A stretch of 38,056 nt of DNA. It comes from Temnopleurus reevesii. Taxonomy: Eukaryota; Echinodermata; Echinoidea; Temnopleuroida; Temnopleuridae. The notes below the pieces were generated by a model. That model was not told where the DNA came from. It did no database searches and saw only the letters and a program-made list of their open reading frames with translations. The stretch's first letter is position 1. Each line of letters begins with the position of its first letter. A program made the translations under genes and the position numbers. Location: contig BQKZ01000094.1 of assembly GCA_036244855.1 (NCBI GenBank), forward strand, positions 30,703-68,758, given 5' to 3'. This document shows positions 10,060 through 20,549 of the stretch, piece by piece.

Positions 10060-11491
10060 TTACATTCTAAAAATTAATTCTGCTTCATTTATAATAGTCA
10101 CTAAAAGTATTTTTGATATTTCAACTTTCAGATGTTACTCGAGTGACACTTATAGACAATGTCACACATTGTGATTTTGGTATTTAGACAAATCAAATCA
10201 AGCTGTCCGACCTATGTTATTTTATTCAGATTGATGACAAAACAACCAAGAATGCAGAAAAGAAGAAATTTACATAGGCTATATCATGAGATCTTGGGAA
10301 ATTGAAAAGAATGTACTATTGACGCATTATTCCTGCACAGTGTGCCAATGTAGGTCGTATTTTTATTTTTACCATTTTAGAATTAAACGTTGATTTTGAA
10401 GCCAAATAATTCTACACGTTAGTTTATGTATACCATCAACCATTTAGGTGGAATTTAGAATCTGGTATTTGAGAATTTTTAAAACAAAAACAATGTTATT
10501 TAAATGGAGTATTGTTAAACAATTCAACTTCAAGCTGTGCATTATAACCCAACATCGTTTGCCGTTCCCATTGTGGCAAAATTGATATAATCGAAATAAA
10601 TATACCTTGTTTTCAAGAAGTGACAGTTAAAATGGGTTAATTTTCATGAAGCCACTTTCATTGAAAACGTCTTATTCTATAGAATGAACACGCACTTCAA
10701 GGATACCCTTTGATTTGTTGCTATGTCAGGGTTTATTTGTCTTCGTGCAATGCTACCATTCTGCTACTATCAATTCGCGAAAACACGAACGAAATAACAA
10801 ATTTATAAACCTTCGAGACATTTTATCAACAGCCAAAACAAACTTTGATCATTTCTCCTTTCACCACTCACAGTTCATATTGTCGTTTTGATTTAAACAA
10901 AATCATGAAACATTTTTTTCATTTATATACACTGTAAGCAGAAGGGGCAAAGGCCTGGGTCAAAGTAAACAACCTCCATGCAAACATTAACAATAGCTAG
11001 ATGGACACAAACAAGTTTCCATACTTCTTATTATGTGGAAAATGTTAAACAAGAGTCGCGCCTAGGACTTTCTTTTGTGATCATGAAGCTATTGTGAATG
11101 CTTGAATGAAGTTTCTTATTTTGTCCCAGTCCTTTGTCCCTAGTGACCAAATTTATGCGAAGTCGATAATGATACATGTATGTATAGAATACAATTGAGG
11201 TAAATTAATATAGGCCTATGACATGAACTATAAAGTGTCAGAAAGCATTCATACTTATCTTGTCATCTTGCAAATCTGCATACATTTTATATTTTGTTTT
11301 TAATTTCAGTGAAATTCATAAACCACAATAAATTGAATTTAATGAAACTATCAGTATTACTTTTCGACAAATGGAAGATTGCGAATTGATTATTGAAAAC
11401 ACATCAACAGCGTTGAATAAAGTGAATAAGTTATGTTTGTTTTATCCAAATGTTTGTACTCTCCAAAATCTTTAGGTTTATCAAAAATTTG

Positions 11492-11524
<33 letters not shown>
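11492..11524. repeat. (TA)n followed by a T-run
   Basis: Alternating TA at about 11492-11513, then roughly eleven T residues. It lies inside duplicated copy 1. Confidence 0.93.
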
Positions 11525-11526
<2 letters not shown>

Positions 11527-11816
11527 TTTAGTGCTAGAATGTCATCTTATTGAATAAAAAGTTTAAATCCAATTTTCAATTGGGCAGTGGACTGAATATT
11601 CTAGAGATCTAAACATTGAGCTGAAAGATTAAAGATTCGGTTGTTGATTTCACTTTTTCATACAGACATATATTTTGTAAAGAAGTTACTGAAGACAGTA
11701 TAATAATACAACATATACCATCATCGACCGTTGAACATTACTGGGGAAGGGGGTGGGGCTTCAACTTTTCACTTTTTCCAGTAAATACGTTAACAAATGT
11801 TACATGTGCTCACTGT

Positions 11817-11842
11817 GGGGGAGGGGGATTTGGGGGTCCGGG
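11817..11842 (+). other. G-quadruplex-type motif in duplicated copy 1
   Basis: Four G-runs (11817-11821, 11823-11827, 11832-11836 and 11840-11842) are separated by loops of one, four and three bases. A further G-rich string (ggggaagggggtgggg) lies 70 bp upstream, near 11741. The equivalent place in copy 2 also carries multiple G-runs. Confidence 0.65.
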
Positions 11843-12040
11843 ATCAAAGGAAGGGGCACAAGAGTTGTTGCTGTTATATTTTTTTGCTTTCTTGTTCTAT
11901 CTAGCTGGGGGGAAGGGCACAAAATTTTAAATTGGTCGGGTCCCCGGCCGAAACTGCAAATTCGGGATGCGCGCATATGTGCAGAATGCAATACATAACC
12001 CCTATTTAAATTATTTTGTGATCCTTGATATTAAAGGGGA

Positions 12041-12224
12041 ACTTTTATGACAATGNCTATCACTCAATCGAATGAAAACTGTACATTTGTAAAGAATAAA
12101 AAAGGAATATGAAACAGTGATATCCGCAGATTCACGGATTTTGCCGAATTTGAAATGAAAGATAGTTAACATTCATGCTATGCTCGTGATTTTGGACGGA
12201 AAATCCTATATTAAAGGATGCATT
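12041..12224. other. Spacer between the two duplicated copies; ambiguous base at 12056
   Basis: A short AT-rich stretch with an n at 12056. I see no flanking duplication around this n, unlike the one at 28570. Confidence 0.6.
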
Positions 12225-13665
12225 TTTTAAAATTAATTCTACTTCATTTATAATGGTCACTAAAAGTACATACTTCTTTGATATTTCAACTTTCAGATGT
12301 TACTCGAGTGACACTTATAGACATTTTCACACATTGAGATTTTGGTATTAAAAAATATCAAATCAAACTGTCCGACCTATATGTTATTACATTCCGATTG
12401 ATGAAAAAACATTAAAGAATGCAAAAAAAGACAAAAATATATATACAGGCTCTTTCATGAGATCTATGGAAATTGGATGACGGTTTATTCCTGCACAGTG
12501 TGATGTAGGTCGTATTTTTAAGTTTGAAGTTTTTGAGCACTTAACGTTGACTTTGAAGCCTAACATTTCACAGCTTACTTATGTACACCATCAACCATTT
12601 AGGTAGCATCTAGGATCTGGTAGTTGAAAAAAATTAAAGGAAAACAATGTTATTACGCATTTAAATAAAGTACAGTAATTGGAAAACGATTCAAATGCAA
12701 GTTGTGAACCAACATTCATAATCTTTGCCATTCTCATTTTGACAAAATTGATGGAATCGAAATAAATCGTCCTTATTTTCATGAAGCGGCAGTTGCAAAC
12801 GTGTAAAAATGCACAGACTTTTTATTGAAATGTATTCATCTATAAAATGAATATGCACTTTACGGATGGCCTTTTATTTGTTGTTATGTAGAACGCTACC
12901 CTTCAGCTACTACAATTTTGTGAAAACATCGACGAAATGAAACCGTCTTCTCTTTTTAATTTAAGCATAATCATCAAACAGCATTCATTTGCATAATGAC
13001 CAAATTAATGCGAACACTGAAGTTGACGACTGCATGTATATATGGTTGGATTAAATTGAGGAAAATGCCAATATTGTGATCTATAAAGTTTCAGAAAGCG
13101 TTCACAGCAATCGTATTCTATTGTGAATTTGCGTATATAAGAGTATTTTTTATTACGGTAAAATTCATAAACCACAAATTTGAATTCAATTTTTTAATGA
13201 TCAGTGAGCATAAAATATTCTTAAGATTCAAGCATTTACATTGCAATTAAAGATTAAAGATATGTTCATTGATGTTACTTTTTCATGAACATATATTTTG
13301 TGAAGAAGTTATTGAAGCGTAATAACACAACGTATAACCAGGGACCACGCGGAACTGCGGGCTGGTGGGAGGGGGGATGCTGCATCGTCTCACTTTTCAA
13401 GACATTATATACTTTAAATAATGCATGCGCCCACTGTAGGGGGCGGGGGTTTGAGGTCGGGGATTGGGAGAAGGGAAGGGGCGCAATAGCTGATTAATTT
13501 TCCTCTTTTTTGCTTGTCATCTCTAGCTGGGGGGAAGGGCACAAAATTTGAAATTGGTCGGGTCCCGGTCCGAAACTGCAAATCCTGGATGCGTGCATAA
13601 TTATGTGCAGAATGCAATACATAACCCCTATTTAAAATTATTTTGTGCTCCTTGATATTAAGGTC
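12225..13665. repeat. Duplicated segment, copy 2 (about 1.4 kb)
   Basis: Direct copy of 10060-12040 with shared end blocks and a shorter middle. Landmarks match in order: the ttactcgagtgacacttata block near 12300, accatcaaccatttaggt near 12587, catgaacatatattttgtga near 13285, the guanine-rich block near 13439, and gcagaatgcaatacataacc near 13606. Both copies end at cttgatatta. No frame is conserved between the copies, which argues against coding. Confidence 0.88.
13439..13481 (+). other. G-quadruplex-type motif in duplicated copy 2
   Basis: G-runs at 13439-13443, 13445-13449, 13459-13462, 13466-13468, 13473-13475 and 13478-13481. It corresponds in position to the motif at 11817 in copy 1. 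The exact bases differ, but the run pattern is retained. Confidence 0.6.
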
Positions 13666-13679
13666 TGATCTAGAAAGCA

Positions 13680-13830
13680 CTCGGTTTGTCAAATATTGTA
13701 GTACCCGCGCAGCTCGAGGGGCAGACGCTCGAGCGCACTGAGCAAGGCCGTCGCCGCCGAGGTGTCCGGGCATGAACATTGCATCTTCCCGCTAACTCCT
13801 CCCGATTTGCGGCTGACTGAACATCGCCTG
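13680..13830. other. Short CpG-rich patch
   Basis: Strings such as acccgcgcagctcgagg and gccgtcgccgccgagg stand out from AT-rich flanks. The patch lies directly beyond the right end of duplicated copy 2. It opens frames on both strands (minus 13414-13779; plus, without an ATG, from about 13700 to 13875), neither recognisable. It could be a fragment of an exon or of a more GC-rich transposon. Confidence 0.4.
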
Positions 13831-14346
13831 CCCGTCCTTCCTCAATTATTTACAAAGTCGACATCATCTGTCTAGTCCTTCTTCTACTTCTAGCTAACCT
13901 TGATTTGGTAATATTTCATGTTTCTTCGTTCACTCCGCCGGGCAATTCGTCCCTTTTTCCTTCAAATACTTATGATTCAGCGTGTTGGGAAAGGTCGCAT
14001 TGACTTCAACATTTATGTAGCTGACATGTCTGAAATTTGTATTCAGAAAAGCGAAAAGATATAAATAAAGAAAGAATGAAATGTGAAGACCGAGAGAGGA
14101 AGAGAGTGAGAGAGGAAACAGAAGAAAAAGAAATTGATACAGCGTCATATAAAATTATATGAAGAAGGAAACACCCAGAGGTCTGATAATAGTGAATTTG
14201 TTAATAGTTGAAAACTGAAGGAGAGTTTTCAATATTGAATAATTCATTTTTTTTCATCGAACATTTTGATATTTTAATAGTTTTTTGCTGAAATTTTCAT
14301 CGTTTTTAAAAGAAATTGAATAGTGGTATTGCAAATCTGGAGTATG
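13831..14346. other. No gene seen
   Basis: AT-rich, with a purine-rich stretch at 14080-14130 (gagagaggaagagagtgaga type). The 72-codon minus frame over it is leucine/serine-rich low-complexity sequence. Confidence 0.5.
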
Positions 14347-14408
14347 CCCCCCCCCCCACTCTCTCCTACTTTCCTACCTCATCCCACTCATGCAATCATA
14401 AACATACA

Positions 14409-14449
<41 letters not shown>

Positions 14450-14461
14450 CACACACACACC
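14347..14461. repeat. C-run and (CA)n microsatellite
   Basis: Eleven C residues at 14347-14357, then a (CA) array at 14408-14461 with one AAC interruption. Confidence 0.96.
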
Positions 14462-15528
14462 ATCTCCGCTCCCACCCGCAAGCACACACAAATATGCTTT
14501 TATAGGATATTGAGCAAGATGAAAACTCGTTTCTCCCAATCAATTTGTATATCCGAAATCTACAAAAAAAATATATATATCCAGCAGTACGGTCCGTATA
14601 AATGATAAATATACGAAGAGTTTATTGTATCATTTCAGCCTCAATACAAAGTCCGTCAAAACTCGTAAGCTTGTCGAAAATTTTGAAAATTACAGCAACA
14701 GAATACCAAGTATATATAACCTAATGCCATCTCGCTCTTCCTCCAACTTTGGAATCACATCTTTCCAAGACGGAAATTTTGTCATCAATTTCGAATCTAC
14801 ATTGACAGCTGCCATTCTTACTCTTGTAACCACAAGATGATAGGAGGAAGATGAGAGAAAAATCAAACTTCATTTATACCACAAATTGCCCAATGGCATA
14901 TCCTAAGAATTCCCCTCTCGTTTTCTTTGAACGAAGCCCATCTCAATCTGAAAAATTGACGAGTTAGTTAAATAATGCGACGGCGCTGTGAGATGAAAAT
15001 GAAGATGTATTACTGTGTACCCGACTTGTCTCATCTTTGAGTTTGATTCTCTCTCGCTCTTGGACTATCCTCATTTCGTTTTTGTGATTTTATTTTCCGT
15101 GCAAATTTTCGCTGTTTCCTTAGTTATTTCCTTGTTAAATGAAATAAATAGAACTCTATTCCAACGCATTTTCAACATAAGATGTCATTTGTGAGAAAAC
15201 GATTTTTATATTTTGCATTTTTATTTTTCATGATATCAATCGGGGAAATTTATGAACTGTTCTACTGTTTCACTAGCAAAATAGATTTCATAACGGCAAT
15301 AACTTTTTTTATGACATTTACATTGATTGTACCGTTAAAGATGCCCCCCTAAAAAAATCCATGTTAGGGCAAGACATCCCTCTCTACGCACACCCACATA
15401 TAGGCCTATTATACACATAACCCACACACCCACACATAGAGACACACATCCAACATAACAGTGTGTGCGTCTTTACCATCTTCATCATTCTCAAAGGGCG
15501 TGCATTCACTAATGCACATGCGAACAAC

Positions 15529-15536
<8 letters not shown>
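14462..15536. other. AT-rich DNA, no gene seen
   Basis: A 71-codon plus frame at 14625-14840 has no motif I recognise and no ATG at its first codon. CA-rich strings begin again from about 15385. Confidence 0.5.

Positions 15537-15568
<32 letters not shown>
15537..15568. repeat. (CA)n microsatellite
   Basis: An uninterrupted CA run of about 16 units. Confidence 0.95.
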
Positions 15569-15569
<1 letters not shown>

Positions 15570-16164
15570 TAGAAACATATTATATGTGGATAAAACATTG
15601 AGTCACTAAAAATTACATTCTATCCCTAATTAGACAGTTGGAATTGGTCATATTTGTGTCTCTTTTTACCACATAATTCTTACAGTTATTTCAAAAGAAA
15701 AAATGAATATATCTAAAAGAATGTGGACTTCCAATTAGATTTAGAATGGGATCGGATGTGAGCCGAAATGAACCGGTGACCTAATAACAATAGCCCTAGC
15801 CTAATTACCAGAATAATCACTCAAATCCATGTAACTTGTTTTTTAACAATTTGTATGTCGTACTATAAAGACTCTAGATTATATACTTACATATAATACT
15901 GATATACAAAGTAAGTAAAATAGAATATCGAATTTGTTTCTTGGTAAGTTAGAATTCTATAAATCTTGAAATATCCTTGAAAGAAAAGAAATATTTGAAT
16001 ATTGAGGATAATACCGAGAATTGTAGCAATGAATATCATTATTTATTGGGAAGTAGTCTAAAGGCACATATTAACCATTGTATCGTGTTACTAATTCGGG
16101 TAATGAATTCCAGTAATTAAGGTCATTTCCTTGATATCGCATACATTTCTTGATCGCTGCAGAA
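15569..16164. other. AT-rich DNA, no gene seen
   Basis: No frame, RNA gene or repeat that I can support. Confidence 0.5.
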
Positions 16165-16462
16165 CGACGATCTGTTTTTAATAATAAGAATAATAGATGT
16201 AATCTAAAAAGTGCATGTATATCCACGAGATTCTCAAGGCGCTTGGCATTATCACAACTTTGGCTTGAGCCCGGTGTACAACAGCAAACTTGGTCTTTCA
16301 AGGAATAAATATTCCTACCAGATACCCATTAATCTCGCCTGGTTTTGGTGCAGCATAATGTTGCATTTCTTGAAGGAAATTATCACAATGGGCATGATTC
16401 GAACCTACGACATTCTGGTTGAAATGCGAGAATCAGAACCACTACACCAGGACGCAGATTAT
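16165..16462 (-). mobile_element. tRNA-derived SINE, near full length (minus strand)
   Basis: On the minus strand the element starts near 16462 with an A-box region (ctggtgtagtggttctgatt). It continues to a tRNA T-arm with B box, gtcgtaggttcgaatcatgc, at 16392-16411. The body follows with taatttccttcaagaaatgc, then ccaggcgagattaatgggta and tattccttgaaagacc. The 3' part contains ccaagcgccttgagaat and ends in an AT-rich tail around 16165-16190 (tattattcttattatta). This order of tRNA-like head, conserved body and a tail with an aagcgccttgag motif is familiar from SINE superfamilies of marine invertebrates; the exact family is from memory and unverified. It is non-autonomous and is presumably copied by a LINE sharing its tail. 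Confidence 0.85.
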
Positions 16463-16560
16463 CATCCATTCGGTGCTATTGTTGTACAACAGAAAAAAAG
16501 TATCAGAACATCACATTGATTGTATTCTAGCACTGAAATCAAATGAAAGGTATTGTTTTT

Positions 16561-17114
16561 AAAAGGAGAGTCTACCCAAAAATAATATTTCTTTAACAGG
16601 AGCAGGAAAATCAGATGAACAGAACAAAAAAGGTTTGAGAAAAATTGGACAACTAATAAGAAAGTTATGAATGTTTATATATTTAGCAAAATTGGCAACT
16701 GATGACGTCATAGGTGCACAACTGACCATTTATCACATTGATATCAATGTTACAAGATGTTAATTTTTTCCCCATAAATATGATTTCCTTAAAACTTTAA
16801 CCAGGATATTTTCATGATAGATGTGTAAATCCACTATTTGCATTTTTACATTCATACAAGTTTGCATTTTTCTGTAAAAATGATGAATTTTGCACCATGA
16901 ATATAAAGAAAATTCTGGTTAGTTGTGCACCCATGATGTCATCAAATTGGCAACATCTCCGGAAATTTCCACTGATTTGCCCATTTGTTTAAATCTTTAA
17001 AAATCTATAACTTTCTTATTACTTGTCCGATTCTCTTCAAACTTTTTTTGTTTTGCTCACCAATTTTTTCTGCTTCTGTTAAAAAAATATTATTTTTGGT
17101 TAGACTCTTCTTTT
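16561..17114. mobile_element. 554-bp palindromic MITE with TTAA ends
   Basis: The left end (aaaaggagagtctacccaaa) is matched on the opposite strand by the right end (aaaagaagagtctaacc). Inverted similarity extends well over 100 bp: for example, ctaataagaaagttatgaat pairs with the ataactttcttattacttg block near 17008. Even inner sequences pair, as gatgacgtcataggtgcaca near 16702 matches the complement of tgtgcacccatgatgtcatc near 16923, so nearly the whole element is an imperfect palindrome. TTAA occurs at both borders (16559-16562 and 17113-17116), which would fit a piggyBac-type target duplication, but it could equally be part of the palindrome. There is no coding capacity. Confidence 0.85.
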
Positions 17115-17929
17115 AATACCGATATATATACAATTTTGGTGCACTCGATCTATACTAGGCGATGTTTGAAGCAAGATATTTTTTGTGACTGCATGGGGTA
17201 TTTGTAACATTTTAAAATTCACTCTTTCATTTCACTCTATTTTATCTTCTTTTTTTTCGATCTAGGTCAAAAGGAGGGAAGACTGTTCGTCAACGTAAAG
17301 GTAGGCCAAGTTAACCAAGATATAAATATATTCAAAGCAAGCCCCAAAATGTTTATTTAATGGAAATATATTCAAACATCATCGTCATATACTGTCATAT
17401 ACTGAATGTGTAAGAACTACGTATTCTTCAACACATTTTAGCAATTAAGAATTCGTCTTCACTTCTATCATTGATCACATTTTGACCATTTTTGTTAGAA
17501 GCTTGGACAAAATACTTTCACTGTTAAAGTGTGTGAGTATGGAAAATTTGAGAAGGAACAATCTTAATCTTCGACGGTTAAAAGAAAGAGACAACAACAT
17601 TTCATAAAATATCTTACAGTTTGCGATCTTTATTCATTATTTAAAGTATTAGCTCAACTTCATCTTCTACGGAGAAAGTTACGTAAATTGCTGACAACAA
17701 AAACAAAACAACATAGAATAGAAGATCCAAAACATCAATTTTCATTTCCATATCAAGCATAATGTGTGAAAAAAACACTGCTCGCACGTTGCTCTTTTAA
17801 CTCGATCCAAGAACCTTTTCTTGCTGTCTGCCCACCAGAAAAAAAATGTAATGTCATGAATCTGCTAGATTGAAAGGAAAGCCTACCCTAGAAAAAAAAA
17901 AGGCTCGAGTTAGAGCACTTGGAACAATG
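17115..17929. other. AT-rich DNA holding one weak exon candidate
   Basis: Apart from the splice-flanked segment at 17266-17300 I see no gene. The region is AT-rich, with a short direct repeat catatactg at 17385-17405. Confidence 0.5.
17266..17300 (+). other. Candidate micro-exon (35 nt) between good splice sites
   Basis: A long pyrimidine tract (17223-17258) ends in cgatctag, a good acceptor. After 35 nt comes aaag followed by gtaggc, a plausible donor. Two reading phases are open through the segment: one gives SKGGKTVRQRK and another QKEGRLFVNVK. The third stops. A single short exon cannot be proven by eye, since chance acceptor-donor pairs are common in AT-rich DNA. If it is real, the host gene's neighbouring exons lie outside what I can recognise here. 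Confidence 0.15.
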
Positions 17930-18108
17930 GGGGCAATTGCACGAAATGGTCTTAGCTATCACCTTCTTGCTTAGACGTCTTAACTTCTTGTGCCATTCTC
18001 TGAACATAGACACAAACGTTGATGCGCCTATGTTATGAGGGTGGCACAAAACGGTAAGATGTCTAAGAAAGTAGAAGATGGCTAAGACCATTTTGTGCAA
18101 TTAGCCCC
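17930..18108. mobile_element. 179-bp palindromic MITE
   Basis: The left end ggggcaattgcacgaaatgg, continuing into tcttagc, is matched on the opposite strand by the right end ggggctaattgcacaaaatg, continuing into gtcttagcc. Imperfect inverted similarity extends about 80 bp on each side (acgtcttaacttcttgtgcc against the ggcacaaaacggtaagatgt block). The loop is near 18010-18035. A minus frame (17888-18100) covering it is a by-product. No convincing target duplication is visible. Confidence 0.82.
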
Positions 18109-19949
18109 TGAAGATGAGAAATCGAGGCAGAAAATGGTCCAATATTACTTTGCACTTTTTTTCCTCGGAGAAAGAAATTGAATTTGTTGCTTTCCACTTG
18201 GCGATTCATTACATTTTGTAGATTACTTTAAAATTTTTGATGGATATTGTAACTGTCATGAAAGGGCAAAAGCAATGGATTCACAAATTACATAATTTGA
18301 TTTCAGTTTTAAGATCTAGTAAAGAGGAGGAAAGAAACTCATATATTTTTAAAGCATTTTTAATGAAGAAGAAAAGGTAACGAATTTGAATTTTTGAAAA
18401 TGTATGTGACACAACAATAGGAAAATTGCTAATCAAATTGGAACCGGCTTGTTATTGTTGTGTGGCGTACGGCTCTATTGTCCGTGACCGAGTTTATTTT
18501 GCGAAAATAGTTTATTTTATCTATATAAAAGAAGCCACGGTATGTCAAGACATTTATCCATTTATTCACAGGAGACAGGAAAGTGTTAAGACTGAATTAT
18601 AAGCATGAAAATTGAATATTCATGAATGCAGTTTAATCGTGGAGTTGCTGGCTTTCATGAAAATAAAGTTATGCTGTTTCAACCATTTTGATTACTCGGA
18701 TTGTAGTGTAATTTTAATCTCAAATAATCGGTATCTCAACAAGAATATTTGTACTGGAATAGAGGAGTCTTCAGATATTTCATTTGCTGTTAGTGATTAA
18801 ATACTCAGATTTGTATTGGAAATTCATTCATTTAAACTTCATCGACATAAGCAGTCAACATTCTGTATTGTAAAACATTGTCAAAAAACCGAGAATTGAC
18901 TATTTCTAGAACTTTGCTGTTTGTGGATTTGTTCTTCTGCAAACTGCGATTGCATTTTCAAAGTTTGAGCCTTTGAGTTAACAACAAAGTCAAAGTTTTC
19001 GGAAGCGAATTTCAAACCTAAATCGAATTTAATGTCACATTTCTATTCACCAGTCCCCATTAAATATGTGGAATGCATTTCTTTAAGTGGGATCAGTGCT
19101 CATACCCCTAGATGATATGGAAATATGTACAGATCGCTAGTCAGCGTAACAAATGACATCTGCACGAAGATACAAAATCAACTGGGCATATTTGTTATTG
19201 TATATTCTTTTCAGAGAAGAAACAGAAATCGCCATCTGAAGAAAATTGAATGGAAAATTCGTTCCTCAAATCCAAAACTTGAAACTGATTGGCAATTTTT
19301 GTGAAATGACATGTAAAGCCTCTCTGCGACTATATAACCCGTAACAAAGACAAGAGATAATGCACTATTCTCAAACTCGTAGGTCAATGTTCGCCGGGGT
19401 TAGGTCCGAAAGTGCAAAAGTATTGTTTAATACGCGACGAAACGTCATTTTCCATTCTACAAATCGTGCAAAAATACGAGCAATTTTCATTCTCATTATC
19501 TTTGCGAGACGTTCGAAATGGAAGTGTGCGCGTCATAATATATGACATAGATATTGGACTCCCGCCCAATTCGCCATTTTTTTTCAATTTGGCACAAAAT
19601 TTCGGAATCGGTGATGGGGAATTTTTTTCTTGTCAATGTTTGTTTTTAGCTACTTGGAATGACTTTTCTTTTAACTTTAAGACTTGATTAGTCTTGTATG
19701 GATTTGTGTTGCAGATACGTGCAATGGTAAACTCCGCCCAAATATAATTGTTGTAAAGATTCCATTCGCTAAGGTATATTTTTATTCTTGAATATTAAAA
19801 AAACATCACTTACTCAATAACAAACATCATAAGACGATTGCAAATTATTACATCATTATTTTGGTGAAAGGGAAAAGGGCACTTTACTAGTATTGCTGAA
19901 AACTTCCTGAAAATGTATGTATTGCAAAAATAATAAATGGACCTTGGTT
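18109..19949. other. AT-rich DNA with two TATA-like strings, no defined gene
   Basis: A tatataaaag string lies at 18522-18531 and a tatataa string at 19331-19337. The latter precedes a slightly CpG-richer stretch (19380-19560) that is open in three frames: plus 19360-19545 with an ATG, plus 19412-19687 without an ATG, and minus 19384-19587. None of the products is recognisable. TATA-like strings are frequent by chance in such AT-rich DNA, so promoters are only a possibility. Confidence 0.3.
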
Positions 19950-20103
19950 GTGTTTCATAAAACTGTGCGTAGGTATACTCACAATTCTGCGAACGACTGA
20001 TGGCCTTTTCAATTATAAGCCATGGTGCTGAATCTCACCGCAGAAAGCGACACCAGTCGTTCGTAGAGTTGTGTGTAGATCGACACTCAGCTTTGTGAAA
20101 TAC
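19950..20103. mobile_element. 154-bp MITE with ~50-bp inverted repeats
   Basis: The left arm reads gtttcataaaactgtgcgta and continues to ctgcgaacgactg. The right arm on the opposite strand reads atttcacaaagctgagtgtc and continues to ctacgaacgactg. The arms are diverged (roughly 70% by eye), but the inner gaacgactg pair is exact. The architecture resembles a common marine-invertebrate MITE whose arms carry repeated cgaacgact and a cattaagccatggt-like centre; the family assignment is from memory. Confidence 0.72.
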
Positions 20104-20229
20104 ATCCATGAAACGAAACGATATGGATTCTATTGTTAAAAATAGATTTATTTACCTTTGACGTACTTACTACGACTATTGTTAAAGTACAAAGTAAAAC
20201 GTACTACTTTCAGTGTTTTGAGGATATGA

Positions 20230-20549
20230 TGTTCGTAATACTGCCTTTGCTCCGTCAACGATATGGTTTTCAAAACGTTGTTTGGTTGACATTATGACAT
20301 CCCTTTTGTCATTGGCTTGATGAGACGTTCTTTCGTCACCCATATTTATGATGTAAGATACGCAGTGCCCCTGGTGCTGCGTGAAAGATATGATGTTAAA
20401 ACGTCATTCAACTGACGCTCAAATGTCATTGAGCTGACTGCATGTTGTAATAAGCGTCATAAACTGACGATGTGACGTTCCTATCGTTGTTTGGTAACGG
20501 CGTAACGCGCGTGTCCCAACCGTTAATGCGTCAACAATATGACATAGCA
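20230..20549. repeat. Degenerate left flank of the TGACG minisatellite
   Basis: TGACG/CGTCA and ttggttgac strings recur at irregular intervals (for example near 20260, 20286, 20403, 20446 and 20466), but a clean period cannot be followed. This is the usual look of the decayed edge of a minisatellite. Confidence 0.65.

Larger units (their letters stand above)
10060..12040. repeat. Duplicated segment, copy 1 (about 2 kb)
   Basis: This segment recurs in direct orientation at 12225-13665. The left ends share long strings such as ttcagatgttactcgagtga, followed by cacttatagaca. The interior shares accatcaaccatttaggt and tctggta. The right ends share gctggggggaagggcaca, cgaaactgcaaat, gcagaatgcaatacataacc and cttgatattaa. 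End blocks look about 90% identical by eye, while the middle has many indels; this copy is longer by roughly 500 bp. No transposase-like frame is present. The whole could be a non-autonomous transposon or a segmental duplication. Confidence 0.88.

Noticed and set aside
18522..18531. TATA box of a gene starting near 18612.
   Set aside because: TATA strings are frequent by chance in such AT-rich DNA, and the 62-codon frame downstream has no recognisable content.
19384..19687. A gene at the triple-open stretch after a TATA-like string.
   Set aside because: Three short overlapping frames on both strands with no recognisable product, and the ATG of one lies too close to the TATA string for a normal leader.
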